Shown here: in pieces, positions 17,901 to 25,834 of the stretch | Position numbering within the stretch: the first letter of the stretch is position 1 | Layout of the letters: each line of letters opens with the position of its first letter | Source: UBA961 sp049426725 | Lineage (GTDB): Bacteria > Bacteroidota > Ignavibacteria > Kapaibacteriales > UBA961 | Length of the DNA: 64,000 nucleotides | Direction: 5' to 3' | NCBI GenBank assembly: GCA_049426725.1 | Contig: JBMSYN010000012.1 | Location: 1-64,000 of the forward strand | The notes under the pieces: generated by a model | Told to the model about the DNA's origin: nothing | What the model saw: only the letters and a program-made list of their open reading frames with translations | Databases searched by the model: none | Made by a program: the position numbers and the translations under genes

Positions 17901-18929
17901 TATGGCAATTGATGTTTGAGCGCAAATGATTGAATCTTTCAGATTCACTTCGAGCGGATTCTCAACTTTCACTGTCGTATTCAGCGTATCAATCAAAATA
18001 CCCGAAGACCTACGAATGATTAATTGAACAGGATAGGTACCTGTGATTGGTCTTGAGAACTGTACTATTTTTCCGGTTTTGGTTTCACCGGGAAGATTCC
18101 ATGTCCAGGAAATCACATTGGCAGAATCAGATGTATATCCTATCAGAGAGGCAGATTGATTTGGGCAAAGTGTTCCTCGCGGACTCAGCCCTTCAACGGA
18201 TATTCTGGATGTGCTTTTATGTCCGAAAGATACGATGTCATGATTTGCAAAAGCACCCCCGGTAGATGAAGTAAATCCAAGCCATGCAGTTTGATTATCC
18301 AAATCGAGTAGTGAATCTAGTTTGACATAAGCCGTGATTTTTGGTGTATTGAAGTCATCGAGATAGACTTTCATGATATTGTTGACATAATCAATGCGCA
18401 TAACATGAACAGCTCCATCTTCCAGAAGTGGAATATTTCTTGAAGTACCCAATGTGATCGAATGATCGGGACTATTTGCATTCTTCCCGCGTGTTTGAAT
18501 GCCTATGTGATTGTCATTGGGGTCCCTATACTCGGAATTGGGATAGGTGTCAAATTCTATTGCAAGACTATTCGGTATTCCCATATACCCGATGCCTCCA
18601 CCAAATACTCCGATTGCACTCGCACTATTGTTTTGAATCACGAATGCAATGCCATCGGCTCCTGAATTGCCCGGCTGTGTAATCTGAAATCCAATCTGAA
18701 TTGAAAAATCTCGTGCAACATTTCTTTTCTCTTTCAGCCATATTCCACCACCTTGATTATATGTTGCATCAGTGAGGCGAATGCGTTTGTTGAATAGTTT
18801 TGCTTTTCCAACAAAGTGGAACATGGAGGGATCAGTGAATTCACTGATATACAAATCTCCCTGGGCATGCAGTATAGTTGTTGCGAACAATATGCAGTAA
18901 AGTAGTGTCAGATAGCGAATCATAGGCAT
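14931..18929 (-). CDS. Giant T9SS-secreted lectin with PKD-like repeats
   Basis: This 1332-residue secreted protein has a signal peptide (residues 1-22). An L-type (legume-like) lectin domain follows (about 23-245), with the hallmark ADGIAFVIQN and SLAIEFDTYPN strands that normally bind sugar and metal. A long series of PKD/SprB-like beta-sandwich repeats (about 250-1100) shows recurring TYSWTP, YRWS and YEWTP motifs and cysteines. A cohesin-like beta domain (about 1110-1240) precedes the C-terminal sorting domain ending QQCIIIR. The build suggests a T9SS-exported surface adhesin, in the style of SprB-like gliding adhesins. The sugar ligand is unknown. Confidence 0.88.
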   Translation of the reverse strand: MPMIRYLTLLYCILFATTILHAQGDLYISEFTDPSMFHFVGKAKLFNKRIRLTDATYNQGGGIWLKEKRNVARDFSIQIGFQITQPGNSGADGIAFVIQNNSASAIGVFGGGIGYMGIPNSLAIEFDTYPNSEYRDPNDNHIGIQTRGKNANSPDHSITLGTSRNIPLLEDGAVHVMRIDYVNNIMKVYLDDFNTPKITAYVKLDSLLDLDNQTAWLGFTSSTGGAFANHDIVSFGHKSTSRISVEGLSPRGTLCPNQSASLIGYTSDSANVISWTWNLPGETKTGKIVQFSRPITGTYPVQLIIRRSSGILIDTLNTTVKVENPLEVNLKDSIICAQTSIAIPVSVQGAQGALTYLWSSLDGNTIDGNRDTAIINPKPLNPGQYRFSVWVRDALGCEKRDTMTLTVRALPVIQPQSMILGCKGDVIRITPNVNSSSGSLTYSWTPMDGVIGSVFSSTLTVKRSDPGIHTYSVNVKDELGCTATYTYSIRIADSPILNAGSDARVLCIGDTIEIGNNASVKGGTPPFRYQWRRLTPGNANIVNQNQAKALIHPTMPGNYELMVTDSNDCFSMDTIFVDVRLIPDANAGQDITECVCDQKGGEIGIAARCGVIPFTYRWSALNNAPLSALSALNSVPVTVKVNENPTMKKTYGYVLTVTDGQNVSRSDTVFYTLNPCPKVDAGRSQYICSPVAPFRFTPTVIADPSDTLRYEWTPSTFLDNPYDARPLVTFPDSTFSMTYTLTAYTSSGCMGMDTVVFETEKSMSLKIDRLYSNSYCICRGDSVGFKVNVTSGTPPYSYEWIPIGLKTSSSTITVNPLLSTLYSVIVTDARGCSAMDTISVCVEPVPNPRPASDTTICYGDVTPPRGEEATCGKAPFTYQWSPTAGVDNPTVYNPRFSPDTSTVYSLTVTDDGGKSTTAFMVINVRPQLKLNMNVDSLMCKGGSITATLQTSGGTPPYKVDWTIDNLPIQNSDTIFTIAGFDKDFVLGSTLTDSAGCSISVQKTVKVNGPDLSFPDRVFVCPCDSVIIGGEANGGKPSYVYEWRDLDGLKPLELQDSTIAKTICITTRSREYVLTAIDANGCSVTKGVSVEYDNAVYPVMLTIPYTKAHPLEKKANIPVVIERYPVSLACPPQSIALQVHYDPWVFDPNPTISRGRIVKNSVNGRLRTLQIIIDNPPAFQSGDTLLMITGAAIMGDPGKTIIKVDSLNWACSRLTSNTANGVFELDSLCRLSDSSIRMFDFSGMPFLQSIQPIPAQDIFTAHAIRFHGEEVTLTLFDAKGSIVDMKIWNEQTQNMSMPEHATFVFDSDFPAGMYRLILQSRYGRDSQQCIIIR

Positions 18930-18976
18930 TACATGAGATTTATAATCATCACAAAATACAAATCAATCAATGAAGT

Positions 18977-19597
18977 TTAGTTGAATTCCTTTTCTATAAT
19001 GGTGATTCTTCCGGGATATGTCATATTCCCCAGGAATGTTTCAATCACGGGTTTGGCATCCAATGTGACAGACACTTGACTTGACCCCGGATTTGCCAAG
19101 GCAAATGCCAATTTTGCCATACCGGCATAACCCCTCTCCTCAAATACAGAAAAGAGATTGAATTCTGTGGTGATTGGAATGGTTACTATTTCCCCACCTG
19201 CCGGCAATGTGATAGGTCCTTTAATAATCCCCGATAGAGTAGGAACATCATCTATCAATAATCTCCATTCCATCGATTGAAGCGTGGCAATTCCACTCAT
19301 TGACATGCCATTTCCTTTTACGGTTTCATTCGGATTTCTTGCTTCCACATTCACGGTCAAAGATAGTGGAAGAGATCTACCTGCCACTTTTCCTGCAAGC
19401 GACATGGTTTCACCGACGGAAAAGTCTGTGACTTTTTGTTTTCCCATTACACTTACTCCTCCAATTGAAATACCACTGAGTGATCCAATTCTAAACTGAA
19501 CCTGTTTCATGGAAGACAAATTTTGAAGGATGGAGCATCCTTGAAATACCATGATCAATACACATGCGATACCAATAGAATAAAGAGATCTCTTCAT
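18977..19597 (-). CDS. Lipoprotein with LEA14/WHy-like domain
   Basis: This 206-residue protein has a lipoprotein signal with the lipobox cysteine at residue 21 (FQGC). The rest is beta-rich and resembles the LEA type 2/WHy fold: an ARNPNE motif after strand LSLTVNVE, and a later ITLPAGGEIVTIPI stretch. LEA14-like bacterial lipoproteins are linked to desiccation or stress, but function here is not established. It lies 47 bases upstream of the lectin gene on the same strand and may share its transcript. Confidence 0.7.
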   Translation of the reverse strand: MKRSLYSIGIACVLIMVFQGCSILQNLSSMKQVQFRIGSLSGISIGGVSVMGKQKVTDFSVGETMSLAGKVAGRSLPLSLTVNVEARNPNETVKGNGMSMSGIATLQSMEWRLLIDDVPTLSGIIKGPITLPAGGEIVTIPITTEFNLFSVFEERGYAGMAKLAFALANPGSSQVSVTLDAKPVIETFLGNMTYPGRITIIEKEFN

Positions 19598-19723
19598 GAA
19601 TATTACCTTTTGTTTACATCTCGCTGATTAACAAATATTTACATGAATCAACCAAGCGAATTCAGTTGATTGCACTCAAATTAACATTAAATCAGCACAA
19701 CTTTTGCAAAGAAGGATTGAACA

Positions 19724-20896
19724 ATGGAACATAATCTTCTGATACTCTTGATTGTGATTTGTATTTCATTACTATTACTTCTGTTCAACACACTAAGAAA
19801 TGCCATCCTTTTTCATCATGTGAAAAAAATCGATGAAAAGCTCGAAGAAATGCCGATGATCAGCATTCTTGTTCCGGCAAGAAATGAAGAAGACACAATT
19901 GAAGCTTGCATACGATCTTTATGCGAACAAGATTATGACAATTATGAAGTGATTGTACTCAATGATCATTCTCAAGATGCAACAGGTGACATCTTACATC
20001 AATTACAATCCGAATATTGTGATCGACTATCTGTTATTGAGGGCACACTTCTTCCAAGTCATTGGATAGGAAAACCACATGCATGCCATCAATTGTCTTT
20101 GAAGGCAAGTGGAGAATATATACTGTTCACTGATGCAGACACCATACATGATAGACATAGCATTTCTTCACTTATTACTTATGCACAAAAGCATCAGATA
20201 GATATGTTGAGTGCCGTACCCAAACAGCAATTGCATTTATTCTGGGAGCATGTTGCGGTACCTTTCATTCATACACTGTATTTGACTTATCTTCCTCATG
20301 ATTTGATCATGAACAATCCAAATCCACAATTTGCTGCAGCGAATGGACAAGCTTTATTGTTCAAGAGAGAGTCATATCTAGAAATTGGAGGTCACACTTC
20401 AGTGTCATCAAGCATCGCCGAAGATATTGATCTCGCAATTCGCATGAAGTCATTTGGTAAACGGTTATGCCATTCTTCTGCATTAGAAATCATTTCCTGC
20501 AGAATGTATAGAACTTCACGAGATGTATTCACAGGATTCTCAAAGAATGCATTTGCCACAATGCATTTCGATATCTATAAGCTGCTCTTCTTTGTCACCC
20601 ACCTTTTCTTCACCTATGTATTCCCTTTCATTGCATTGATAATTGGAATCGTATTCAATGAATCATTGATCATGATATTTAGTGGGACATCCATTCTTCT
20701 GGGAATGTCATTGAGAACCATCATTGCCATGTATTTTGGTTATCCCATGTGGCATGCCTTTTTGCATGGATTGACAGCATTCACCTTTATCGTTTTTGCC
20801 ATCAATTCAGCCATTTGGAGCATGAAGAAAAATGGTACGGAATGGAAAGGAAGAACATACTCACTTTCAAAACAAGCAAAACCGATTATTTCATAA
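19724..20896 (+). CDS. Membrane glycosyltransferase family 2, carotenoid type (CruC/CrtQ-like)
   Basis: This 390-residue GT2 enzyme has one N-terminal membrane anchor (residues 4-22), a GT-A domain (48-270) with ILVPARNEEDTI, the metal-binding DADT at 137-140 and the EDIDLAIRM acceptor-site motif, and three C-terminal membrane helices. This layout matches carotenoid glycosyltransferases such as CruC of green sulfur bacteria and CrtQ of staphylococci, which add a sugar to a carotenoid end. The family assignment is firm; the carotenoid substrate is inference, helped by the carotenoid/retinal genes about 24 kb away. An AAGGA site lies before the ATG. Confidence 0.75.
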   Translation: MEHNLLILLIVICISLLLLLFNTLRNAILFHHVKKIDEKLEEMPMISILVPARNEEDTIEACIRSLCEQDYDNYEVIVLNDHSQDATGDILHQLQSEYCDRLSVIEGTLLPSHWIGKPHACHQLSLKASGEYILFTDADTIHDRHSISSLITYAQKHQIDMLSAVPKQQLHLFWEHVAVPFIHTLYLTYLPHDLIMNNPNPQFAAANGQALLFKRESYLEIGGHTSVSSSIAEDIDLAIRMKSFGKRLCHSSALEIISCRMYRTSRDVFTGFSKNAFATMHFDIYKLLFFVTHLFFTYVFPFIALIIGIVFNESLIMIFSGTSILLGMSLRTIIAMYFGYPMWHAFLHGLTAFTFIVFAINSAIWSMKKNGTEWKGRTYSLSKQAKPIIS

Positions 20897-20914
20897 GTCC
20901 ATGAGGAATCAACA

Positions 20915-21157
20915 ATGAGAACAATACCTTTCTATGTTCACGGCATCATGTGGTTAACATTTTTAATCATTGGATGTATACAACTTGCGAAAGCACAAAT
21001 GATCTCTGCTTCAGGAGCGATGGGAATGGGTATAGTATTTTACAGATATTGCTTGTTTCACGTACAACAATTTCAATGGAGATGGCTCAAACCTATTCTC
21101 CTTGTGCAGATCTGTGTTTCGATCGTTCTTTGGTTCTTGGCATTATATGTTTTTTGA
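20915..21157 (+). CDS. Small membrane protein, unrecognised
   Basis: This 80-residue protein is mostly hydrophobic, with two to three membrane helices, and has no motif I recognise. A GAGGAA site precedes the ATG, and it starts 18 bases after the glycosyltransferase on the same strand, so it is probably co-transcribed. It ends 6 bases from the convergent tsaC-like gene. Confidence 0.6.
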   Translation: MRTIPFYVHGIMWLTFLIIGCIQLAKAQMISASGAMGMGIVFYRYCLFHVQQFQWRWLKPILLVQICVSIVLWFLALYVF

Positions 21158-21163
21158 TTGAGC

Positions 21164-22123
21164 TCATTGCTCTCCCAATGCCTTCTCAATGCGATTGAAC
21201 AATGCAGATTTGGATGCTCTATCTTCAATCGGAAATAAAATGATAATATCTTTTACACCTTTGATGTCAGCAGAACGAAGAATATCATAGTAGGTGTGCT
21301 CTTTGAGTGGAAAGATATCACCAAATTGTGTTGACACATGCATGGACAATTTCATTGCATGGGGAAATCTTCTTTGTAATCCATCAAATTCTTCGTGCGT
21401 GGAACACATATGCAAATGTGCCTTTGGCGAATAATGTCGATATTTCATTCCGGGTGATTGAATGTTCTTTTCGCCTTTACTCACTATTTCCACTTTCTTC
21501 TTTAGCACTTCTTCTATTTGTTCGGCGGTAATCATTCCAGGTCGTAGAATCATTGGACCTGGACTCACCCGAATGACTGTTGATTCAATGCCAACCGTGC
21601 ATTGTCCGCCATCAAGAACAGCATCTATCTTTCCATCAAGATCTTCCAGAACATGATATGCATTTGTTGGGCTGGGCCTTCCTGAAATATTTGCTGATGG
21701 CGCACAAAGTGGACCACTCAGTTTCAGCAATTGCAATGCTATGGCATGATTGGGCATGCGAATGGCAATAGTATCCAAACCACCTGTGGCTTCTCTTGGT
21801 ATTGTTGCTTTTGCGGGCAATACAATAGTCAATGGTCCGGGAAAAAAAGCTGCTGCCAATTTCTTTGCATCTTCCGGAATCTCTGCTGCTAGCAATTCCA
21901 ATTCATCTATTGAACAAACATGTGCAATCAATGGATTATCTATAGGGCGACCCTTTGCCTGAAACACTTTCTTCAATGCTTCGGGATTGAACACTGATGC
22001 TCCAAGACCATACACAGTCTCAGTTGGAAAGGCAACCAATTTTCCATCTTTCAACATTGCTGCGGCCTTCTGAATATCTTCTTCAGAATTGCCGAATAAT
22101 CGAAGTGTTGTGAGTTCACTCAT
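21164..22123 (-). CDS. L-threonylcarbamoyladenylate synthase (Sua5 type)
   Basis: This 319-residue protein should make threonylcarbamoyl-AMP from threonine, bicarbonate and ATP for t6A37 of ANN-decoding tRNAs. The YrdC domain (about 10-200) carries AFPTETVYGLGA near the start and the KGRPIDNPL loop, with CAPSANISGRPSPT later. The linker motif SPGMKYRHYSPKA and a further 100 residues form the Sua5 C-terminal domain, so this is the long Sua5 version and not the short TsaC. It lies 11 bases downstream of the S10 peptidase gene. Confidence 0.94.
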   Translation of the reverse strand: MSELTTLRLFGNSEEDIQKAAAMLKDGKLVAFPTETVYGLGASVFNPEALKKVFQAKGRPIDNPLIAHVCSIDELELLAAEIPEDAKKLAAAFFPGPLTIVLPAKATIPREATGGLDTIAIRMPNHAIALQLLKLSGPLCAPSANISGRPSPTNAYHVLEDLDGKIDAVLDGGQCTVGIESTVIRVSPGPMILRPGMITAEQIEEVLKKKVEIVSKGEKNIQSPGMKYRHYSPKAHLHMCSTHEEFDGLQRRFPHAMKLSMHVSTQFGDIFPLKEHTYYDILRSADIKGVKDIIILFPIEDRASKSALFNRIEKALGEQ

Positions 22124-22134
22124 TCTGAATGCCT

Positions 22135-23658
22135 TTATTGTGACAATACATTCGCGTAAAATTGTTCGATGTCTTTTGTGAATTGAATCAAAGACTCTTT
22201 TTCGATATACATCATGTGTCCTGATCGATAATATTTCATGGAAATATTCTTCCGTAATTCAGGCTCAAGTGACAAATGATTGATGGTATATTCTGAAGCA
22301 AAAAATGGTGTGGCTAAATCATACCAGCCATTGCCGACATAGACTTTTAAAAATCTGTTTTTGTTCATTGCTTTTCTCAGTGCTTCTCCTACATAAGGAA
22401 ATCCTCTTTCTGCACTTCCCCAATTCCATGGCTGGACTTTACCTGTAAGAATTTCATAAGGCAAATCACTTTCAAAGCCAAGATTTGCACGCAGATAATG
22501 ATTGACTGTCGAGGTGAAAGGACCATATATCACTGCATTATAACTTGGATCATATTCGAAATTCTCGCCTGCGGCATCTCTGTCTGTTCCGGTGAAACGG
22601 CTATCCAAACGTCCAACTGTTTTTCTTTGATCGCGCAGCAATTCTTTTGTGAACCTGAATATGTCGGGTCTATTGTTTGTGGACGCTATGAATTCTTTCG
22701 ACAAACCTGTATATCTACTCAATCGTTCAGAAATTGCATTATGTTCTGCTTCAGTTGCCACATGACCTTTTGCGAGATACATCAAATATTCAGTCAATGA
22801 CCAATCGCGAATCTCTTGCAATGTCTTTTCTTGATCGGCTCGCATAGTTGCATCAAGCTTTCCATGATACATCGCAGTTGCCGCATAGGTTGGTAGAAAT
22901 AGAGCGCATGGTAGATCATTCGATGCACTAAAGCGCAATGTTTGAAAATCCAATACCATCGAGATGAGCAATATTCCATTGACATACATGCCATGTCGAT
23001 CCGCCAAATGATCTGCCAAATATGCGGCTCTCGTGGTACCATAACTTTCGCCTGCAAGAAACTTGGGTGAAAGCCAACGTTTGTTTTGCGTTGTATATAA
23101 ACGCACGAATGTTCCAACGGATGTCACATCCTCATCAAGACCATGAAATTGCTCTTTCTTTTCATCTTTTGCAGGACGACTATATCCTGTTCCAACCGGA
23201 TCAATAAATACAAGATCTGTGAATTCGAGCCATGAAAATTCATTGTCAATCATCGTGCCGGGTGGCTTCGTCATGTCTCCTTTGTCTGTCATCACAACTC
23301 TCTTCGGTCCAAGCGCACCCATATGCAACCACACCGAAGATGAACCAGGACCGCCATTGAAAGCAAATGTGATTGGTCTTTTTTCTGTTGCTCCATCAGT
23401 GCGCACATATGCAACATAAAACATCGTTGCTTTTACTACTCCATTGTCATCGGTGATATTCATATACCCGGTAGTTGCAGTATAGGAAATAGACTTCCCT
23501 TTTATGCTTACTGTTCCTTTAGTAATGATAGGTGTTTGAGAATATTCTGTTGGAACCGACTTTTCAGGTTGAGTTTTTTTCTCATTTTGAGCTTCAGCAT
23601 CAGCCATGGTACATAATCCAAGTAAGAAACAAATTGTAAGTAAGCGAAGGATCATCAT
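22135..23658 (-). CDS. S10 serine carboxypeptidase-like peptidase, secreted
   Basis: This 507-residue protein has a signal peptide (residues 1-23) and the alpha/beta-hydrolase fold of S10 carboxypeptidases. The oxyanion motif FNGGPGSSS is at 100-108 and the nucleophile Ser205 lies in GESYG. The catalytic Asp is in NGWYDLATPFF and the His in RSGHMMY near the C-terminus. It should trim C-terminal residues from peptides in the periplasm or outside. The gene opens with two adjacent ATGs; the second is better spaced from the GAGG site. Neighbouring genes do not suggest a specific pathway. Confidence 0.9.
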   Translation of the reverse strand: MMILRLLTICFLLGLCTMADAEAQNEKKTQPEKSVPTEYSQTPIITKGTVSIKGKSISYTATTGYMNITDDNGVVKATMFYVAYVRTDGATEKRPITFAFNGGPGSSSVWLHMGALGPKRVVMTDKGDMTKPPGTMIDNEFSWLEFTDLVFIDPVGTGYSRPAKDEKKEQFHGLDEDVTSVGTFVRLYTTQNKRWLSPKFLAGESYGTTRAAYLADHLADRHGMYVNGILLISMVLDFQTLRFSASNDLPCALFLPTYAATAMYHGKLDATMRADQEKTLQEIRDWSLTEYLMYLAKGHVATEAEHNAISERLSRYTGLSKEFIASTNNRPDIFRFTKELLRDQRKTVGRLDSRFTGTDRDAAGENFEYDPSYNAVIYGPFTSTVNHYLRANLGFESDLPYEILTGKVQPWNWGSAERGFPYVGEALRKAMNKNRFLKVYVGNGWYDLATPFFASEYTINHLSLEPELRKNISMKYYRSGHMMYIEKESLIQFTKDIEQFYANVLSQ

Positions 23659-23680
23659 ATCCTCGATGAAATTGAATGGT

Positions 23681-24457
23681 TTATTGTTCTCTATACACTG
23701 TTGTTGTATTTGCTTGTGCAGTTGGAAGAATCAAGACATCTCCCATCGTGACATGTGATGGCCTATTGACAGCAAACAGAATGATCTCTGCAATATCATC
23801 TGCAGTGAGTGGTTGCATTCCTTTATACACTTGTTTTGCTCTCTCTTCATCACCATGAAAACGTACGAGAGAAAATTCTGTCTCAACCATTCCTGGATCA
23901 ATGTTCATGACACGAATATTATTTCCATTCACATCAATGCGCATTGCTTCAGAAAGAGTTCTGGCAGCTGACTTTGTGGCACAATACACATTTCCGGAAG
24001 GATATGTCTCCCTGCCTGCTATGGATGCGATATTTACCACATTTCCCTTTTTTCTTTCAATCATTCCCGGGAGAATTGTTCTTGATACATACAGCAAACC
24101 TTTGATATTTGTATCAATCATCTCTTCCCAATTTTGGATGATTCCATCTTGAATCTTTTCCAGTCCACGAGATAATCCTGCATTATTGATGAGTGTATCA
24201 ATATGCTTCCATTCTTCGGGCATATTCAATAACTGTTGTTCAACGGATGCTCTATCCCGAACATCACAAACAATCGTCAAAATCTTAATGTCGGGATATT
24301 GTGCATGCAATTCTGTTTTGAATTTTTCTAAAGCTTCACTTCTTCTTGCAAGTAAAATCAAATGAGAACCGGCAGCAGCGAAATGTCTTGCGCATGCTTC
24401 ACCAATTCCGCTTGAAGCACCTGTGATGAGCGTTATTGTATGTTGTATTCTATTCAT
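23681..24457 (-). CDS. Short-chain dehydrogenase/reductase
   Basis: This 258-residue classical SDR has the NAD(P) motif TGASSGIG (residues 12-19), the NNAG strand, and the catalytic Ser and YxxxK (YCATK). The sequence is closest in style to YdfG-type NADP-dependent 3-hydroxyacid dehydrogenases, but substrate cannot be fixed. I start at the ATG at 24455-24457; a TTG three codons upstream is less likely. Its start overlaps the stop of the GNAT gene by 8 bases, indicating coupling. Confidence 0.9.
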   Translation of the reverse strand: MNRIQHTITLITGASSGIGEACARHFAAAGSHLILLARRSEALEKFKTELHAQYPDIKILTIVCDVRDRASVEQQLLNMPEEWKHIDTLINNAGLSRGLEKIQDGIIQNWEEMIDTNIKGLLYVSRTILPGMIERKKGNVVNIASIAGRETYPSGNVYCATKSAARTLSEAMRIDVNGNNIRVMNIDPGMVETEFSLVRFHGDEERAKQVYKGMQPLTADDIAEIILFAVNRPSHVTMGDVLILPTAQANTTTVYREQ

Positions 24458-24938
24458 GTTTGCCAATGAATTGTTGCATGGATTCTTCAGTCAAACGAAA
24501 GGGATACCATTCTTTCATGTGAACTGCGCCGATGCTTTTATAAAATTCTTGCGCTGTCGTATTCCAGTCCAGCACAACCCATTCCATTCTTCCGCAACCT
24601 TCATCCAAAGCTTTTTCTACTAGCTTCTTCATAATCTGTTTTCCAATACCTTGATTCCGGAATTGTGGTTGAATATATATGTCTTCCAAATACAATGTTG
24701 GCTTCGCCAAAAAACTAGAATACGATCTGAAGGTAATCACATAGCCACAAGCCACATGTTCCAAGCGAATAATATATGCCTGAATCATTGGATGTTCACC
24801 CGTACAATCACGGAAAAGTCGAGTTTTGGCTTCCTGATTTGGACGTGGAAGTTCTTCATAATCAGCCAATTCTTCAATCAAAGCGAAGAATGTCTCAAAT
24901 TCGGCATTTGAAACAGGAATCAAGGAAGGAATGACCAT
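24450..24938 (-). CDS. GNAT-family N-acetyltransferase
   Basis: This 162-residue GNAT shows the acetyl-CoA motif A (IQPQFRNQGIGKQIMKKLVEKA) and the motif B region LDWNTTAQEFYKSIGA, typical of SSAT-like diamine/amino-acid acetyltransferases. The start at 24936-24938 (MVIPSLIPVS) is chosen because it begins at the domain edge. An ATG at 24983 would push into the tRNA promoter region. The substrate is unknown. Confidence 0.86.
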   Translation of the reverse strand: MVIPSLIPVSNAEFETFFALIEELADYEELPRPNQEAKTRLFRDCTGEHPMIQAYIIRLEHVACGYVITFRSYSSFLAKPTLYLEDIYIQPQFRNQGIGKQIMKKLVEKALDEGCGRMEWVVLDWNTTAQEFYKSIGAVHMKEWYPFRLTEESMQQFIGKHE

Positions 24939-24965
24939 TTTAGAGTGAAGAGTGAGAAAAAATAT

Positions 24966-24997
24966 TTTGTCGAATATAATCAAATCAAGTATTTTTG
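24966..24997 (+). promoter_or_regulatory. Promoter of tRNA-Asn
   Basis: TTTG at 24966-24969 is followed by 20 bases and TATTTTTG at 24990-24997, an exact match to the Bacteroidota -33/-7 consensus. Transcription would start a few bases before the mature tRNA at 25011. A TATAAT hexamer at 24975-24980 is probably coincidental. Confidence 0.7.
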
Positions 24998-25010
24998 TCG
25001 TCCATCGAGT

Positions 25011-25084
25011 TCCGACTTAGCTCAGCTGGTTAGAGCATCTGACTGTTAATCAGAGGGTCCGCGGTTCAAGTCCGCGAGTCGGAG
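25011..25084 (+). tRNA. tRNA-Asn (anticodon GTT)
   Basis: A complete cloverleaf is seen: acceptor stem TCCGACT with AGTCGGA, a normal D arm, anticodon stem TCTGA/TCAGA enclosing CTGTTAA with anticodon GTT, and a T arm with GGTTCAAGTCC. The discriminator base is G. The 3' CCA is not encoded (next bases are CAC), so it must be added after transcription. Confidence 0.97.
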
Positions 25085-25091
25085 CACCTTC

Positions 25092-25118
25092 AAGGCCACT
25101 TTCCAGTGGCCTTTTTTT
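25092..25118 (+). terminator. Intrinsic terminator after tRNA-Asn
   Basis: A nine-base stem (AAGGCCACT with AGTGGCCTT) closes on TTCC and merges into seven T. With the promoter upstream it defines a single-gene tRNA transcript. Confidence 0.93.
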
Positions 25119-25180
25119 ATTCCCTCCAAAGAATTGGTTTTTCGTAAGTTGTTGCATATTCACAATGTACGAAGCATCCC

Positions 25181-25834
25181 ATGTGTTTTTCCGCAACAGC
25201 CAGTTTTGGTGCATCCGGTGTTATTGGCGCTATAGGAGTGGGTACAATCCGCAAAGCCAATCCCGCAGATAAGTTATTTGCCTTCATTCCTTTGATGTTT
25301 GCGACACAACAAATATTCGAGGGCATTATTTGGCTCGGCTTTGCCATGCCGCAATTCGAAGGATTGCGAACAGTAGCGACAATGGTCTTTTTACTATTCG
25401 CATGGGCTATCTGGCCAGCATATATTCCATTTGCAATTGCTTCATTGGAAACTGACTCAAAAAGAAAGGGAATTCTGAATTCTCTAAAAATACCGGGCAT
25501 GATTGCAGGCATCGGAGCCATCATTCCAATTTTTATTGGTGGACCTCAGCCGCATATCATGGATTTTCACATTGATTATACATTACAAAGCAATATCCCA
25601 AATGATACAATCCTGATGGCATATAATGTCATGTATCTACTCTGCACAATTGTACCAATGCTTATTTCTTCACGGAAAGGCATGACGGCTTATGGTTTGG
25701 CAAATCTTATCGGACTCATCATTGCAGGAATCTTTTATCAAAGTTCGGTACCCAGCACATGGTGTTTTTTCTCAGCGATATTCAGTATCATGATTTTTCG
25801 CATCATCAAATATTCACCGGTGCTTGAACAATGA
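25181..25834 (+). CDS. DUF6629-family membrane protein
   Basis: This 217-residue protein begins MCFSATASFGASGVIGAIG, the characteristic start of a family of bacterial membrane proteins of unknown function annotated as DUF6629. It has about six membrane helices, including FVFFVI-like aromatic stretches and a conserved QQIFEGIIWLGF segment. No ribosome-binding site is obvious. Its stop overlaps the ATG of the GH13 gene (ATGA), so the two are translationally coupled, an unexplained pairing. Confidence 0.82.
   Translation: MCFSATASFGASGVIGAIGVGTIRKANPADKLFAFIPLMFATQQIFEGIIWLGFAMPQFEGLRTVATMVFLLFAWAIWPAYIPFAIASLETDSKRKGILNSLKIPGMIAGIGAIIPIFIGGPQPHIMDFHIDYTLQSNIPNDTILMAYNVMYLLCTIVPMLISSRKGMTAYGLANLIGLIIAGIFYQSSVPSTWCFFSAIFSIMIFRIIKYSPVLEQ

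Noticed and set aside
25117..25524. 135-residue open frame on the minus strand
   Set aside because: It lies inside the well-supported DUF6629 gene, overlaps the tRNA terminator and has no ribosome-binding site or recognisable motif.
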